Below, piece after piece: positions 27,800 to 30,288 of a DNA stretch of 30,288 nt. The notes beneath the pieces are model-generated. The model was given only the letters and a program-made list of their open reading frames with translations. It did not search any database and had not been told where the DNA came from. Within the stretch, counting starts at the first letter, position 1, and the number at the start of each line of letters is the position of its first letter. This DNA comes from Porphyra umbilicalis. Lineage: Eukaryota; Rhodophyta; Bangiophyceae; Bangiales; Bangiaceae. Both the position numbers and the translations under genes were made by a program. The stretch spans positions 1 through 30,288 of the forward strand of contig KV919288.1 in the NCBI GenBank assembly GCA_002049455.2, written 5' to 3'.

Positions 27800-30288
27800 C
27801 TGTCTCGCCACACCAAAACAGCTTTTTTGTCATTTTCTCACCCCTTTCTCACCCACACCACAGGGCGGCCACCACGGGATCCCAGTAAAATCGCCCTTGC
27901 GCAGATTCCGCCACGCAGACCACGCGAGTGGACGGCGGACCAGCGGGACGACCTCGCGGGGCTTTGACCCCCCCCCATCCTGTCCTCACTCGCTCCCACG
28001 TTCTGTGCACCAGAGGAAGGCCCAGCATCCCCATCGTCGGAGTGGCTCTCGGCGCCGGCGCCTGCCGCCTCGCCGTGCCCCCACCGAGCCGCCGTCGGCG
28101 TCGCGGCCGCGGGTGCGCGGCGGCGGCGGCGCGCCGCTTCCGCTGCACCCGCGCGCACACGCGCGACGTCCGGTACAGGAGGCGGCTCGGGGTGCGCCCG
28201 ACCGGGGGCCCCCGCCGCATAGGCCGGCGGGGCGGCCGCTGCGTGCCCGGTGGGTCGGGGAGGTGCCGACGCTGCGGCGGTGACGGCCGTCGGGAGGCCG
28301 CCACAGGCCGCCCCCACGCGCGCACACGCGCAGCGTCGACAGGGCGCACCCGCCAGCGGGGGTGAGAACCACTGGCAGCGAGGGGCAGGGTCGGGAGTGA
28401 CCCAACCCCGATTCAGCGCCACACCGTCGGGAGGAAGGGCGAAGCCAGCGGCAGCCCCGCCATGGGCGGGCCGACGGCGCCCCACCAAGGCGGCCGTGGC
28501 GGCGCCCGCCGCCGGGCCTCCACCACGGCAGTCGCACGCCACCGCCGACGCCACGGCGGCAGGCATAAGCGCAGTCGTGGCTTCGCCACGCCCTCATGGA
28601 CACGCCAGTGGACGCCGCGGCGACGGCGGTGGCGGCAGTGGCGGCAGGGCGCGGTGGCTGGAGCGCTACCAGCCCGTCGGGAGGCGCGCCGCCCCCCGCG
28701 CCAAACCGCCCCGGTGGCCGTTGCGCGACGAGCGATGGCGGCTACCACGCCGCCGCCGCCGCCGCGCCGGGCCCTGCCACCGCGGGGGATACGAACGCCG
28801 CGGCCGCCGCGGCCACCGCGGCCACCACCGCGGCGGCCGTGGCCGCGGCCGCCGCTCGCTGCCGCGTGAGGGTGCGCGTCGCGCGCGCGGTTGTCGACCG
28901 CCCCTATGGAAGCAGATGCAGGATAAAATCCGGATGTTCCCGGATCTGGGGACTCCTGCCGCAAGAAAGGAGCAGTCATATCGGGTGCTGTGCGCTTACA
29001 GAATTGCGATTTTTCGCCACAGGTGCTTTTGGGCACTTTCCAGCACAGAATGACAGCGTGGTCTTTTCTTAGACATCTGATTGGTCGGTCGGCTCACGTT
29101 TTTTGACCCTTAGAGCGCACAAGTTGGCGGAAGGCACGTCTTGGCGCGGCGTCCCGTCCACGAAGAACTGATCGGCTCCGTAACGCGGTTGCCTTCGTCG
29201 TGGTTTTGTGTCGTGCGTCAGGCTGTTTTTAATTTCCTGCCCACCGTGTGTGACATGTCAGGTATATCTTTGTTTCGCTTTTCGGGGGAAGGGGGGTGAG
29301 GCGCGGCTCCTTGCGGCGGGCGGTGGCCGCGCCTCGAGTGCCGCGCCCTCCTCGTGCAGGTCCTGTCTCCACCCGCACCTCACCCCCGTCCGTTCCCTTT
29401 ATTCACCTTATGCGCTTGGCTGCTTCCTCTTTTCCAAGTTTACTTGCCCACCTGTGTCTGACTGTTGACTTCCTTTGGGGGTGCAGGATGTGGTGGGGGA
29501 GGTGGCGTCCCTGTGTACGAGGGTGGGGGGGCGGTTGCTTAGAGCATCTTGCGTTGCACGAGTAGCTTGCAGTGGACTCGAGGGTGTGACGCAGGCCATC
29601 ATACGTGGCGCAGGGTCGTTCCATGATTTCTCGCCTCCAACGGGACGTCTTCTGACCGTTTTCCTTTTGCTCTGTTGTTCCACGTTGCTGTTCCCTTCTT
29701 TCTGTTCTTTCTTTGTCTCTTGAGCTCGACTGGGCTTATCCTCTCAGTACGGGGGGGGGGGGGGGGAGAGATGAGGATGGCGCTTTTGTGTGAGGGGGGA
29801 GGGGGGATGTGATGGCTCATCCGTGTGGCTGCGGCCCCGCGCTCCACCTCCTCCCTCCCACCTCTCAGTCGATACGGCCGCGGGGTCTCTGCCGCAGTGC
29901 ACCCACGGTCCTGCGGCCGAGGCGGCGGCGACGCCGGCGGGTGCGGGGTGCGGGGGCGCCGCCAGCGCCGCCGCCGCGCCGCCGCCGCGCCGCTGCCGCC
30001 GCGGGTGCCCGTCGCCCCCCCCCTTGCCCCTCGCTCCCTCCCCCTTCCGTGCCCTACCGGCCACACCCCCGTCGTCGACGTGGGCGCCGGGTATGCCTGC
30101 GGGCACGGTATGGTGGCTACGGTGGCGAGGACGCCGCCGGGTGCACGGCGGGGGGGCGCCGGCAGCTCCGCCGCCTGGGCGCCGCCGCCGCGGCTCCTCG
30201 TCGCCAGGTGGTCGCCCCCTATCTCCCCCCTTTCTCCCCCTCTCTCCCCCTCCTCCCCACTGCCTCCCTCCCCCTGCCGTCCACCGCC
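27800..30288. other. GC-rich low-complexity stretch without recognised gene
   Basis: From about 27890 to 28900 the sequence is very GC-rich with open frames in most frames; the minus frame near 28290-28340 contains a Cys cluster (C-x2-C-x-C-x6-C), too isolated to call a domain. An A/T-richer island lies at 28920-29280. G16 is at 29751-29766, and the window ends in C/T-rich tracts (30220-30275). No gene is supported. Confidence 0.45.

Noticed and set aside
28286..28345. Zinc-cluster domain (C-x2-C-x-C-x6-C) on minus
   Set aside because: It is a single short Cys cluster in very GC-rich DNA, with no supporting domain context or conserved frame.

Overview
The window looks like a transposon-dense, GC-rich stretch of a nuclear eukaryotic genome. 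The evidence is the gene content (eukaryotic-type cut-and-paste and tyrosine-recombinase transposons), short introns of about 70 nt with GT...AG borders, AATAAA signals at gene ends, minisatellites, long homopolymer C/G runs and foldback elements. No rRNA, tRNA or housekeeping host gene was recognised. The lineage cannot be fixed from sequence alone; a GC-rich alga or other protist is the most natural reading, but that is inference.

Layout. 1-4215: no recognised gene. 4217-5251 (minus): an intact single-exon Tc1/mariner/IS630-type DDE transposase. 5413-about 6420: a 54/44-bp minisatellite with higher-order structure. 6421-8204: no recognised gene. 8206-12058 (minus): a large multi-exon transposase-like gene with a BED-like zinc finger and an RNase H-like core; its middle is interrupted by a recognisable 73-nt intron and by at least one frame break. 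12181-12720: degenerate GTGCGCC-rich repeat. 12721-15030: GC-rich low-complexity DNA.

15031-16717 (minus): a Crypton-like tyrosine recombinase gene split by short introns. A divergent gene at 17098-17889 (plus) encodes a protein whose C-terminal part resembles a GCR1_C-type DNA-binding domain. The two start codons sit in nearly the same context and about 0.5 kb apart, so the pair probably forms one two-gene Crypton-like element; this is the most interesting unit here.

17890-23700 is mostly GC-rich low-complexity sequence with overlapping open frames on both strands that I do not call genes, plus a 62-63-bp tandem repeat at about 21245-21500. 23701-27800 is less GC-rich and full of palindromes. 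It contains nested palindromes near 24050, a 15-bp pyrimidine-rich minisatellite near 26200, and three consecutive long hairpins at 27286-27788. Two of those hairpins share termini and are flanked by TA dinucleotides, like Tc1/mariner MITEs. 27800-30288 returns to GC-rich low-complexity DNA.

The genes do not form a pathway: each is the mobilisation machinery of a separate transposon. One recurring design detail is that both DDE-type transposase genes end with the stop codon embedded in an AATAAA hexamer.
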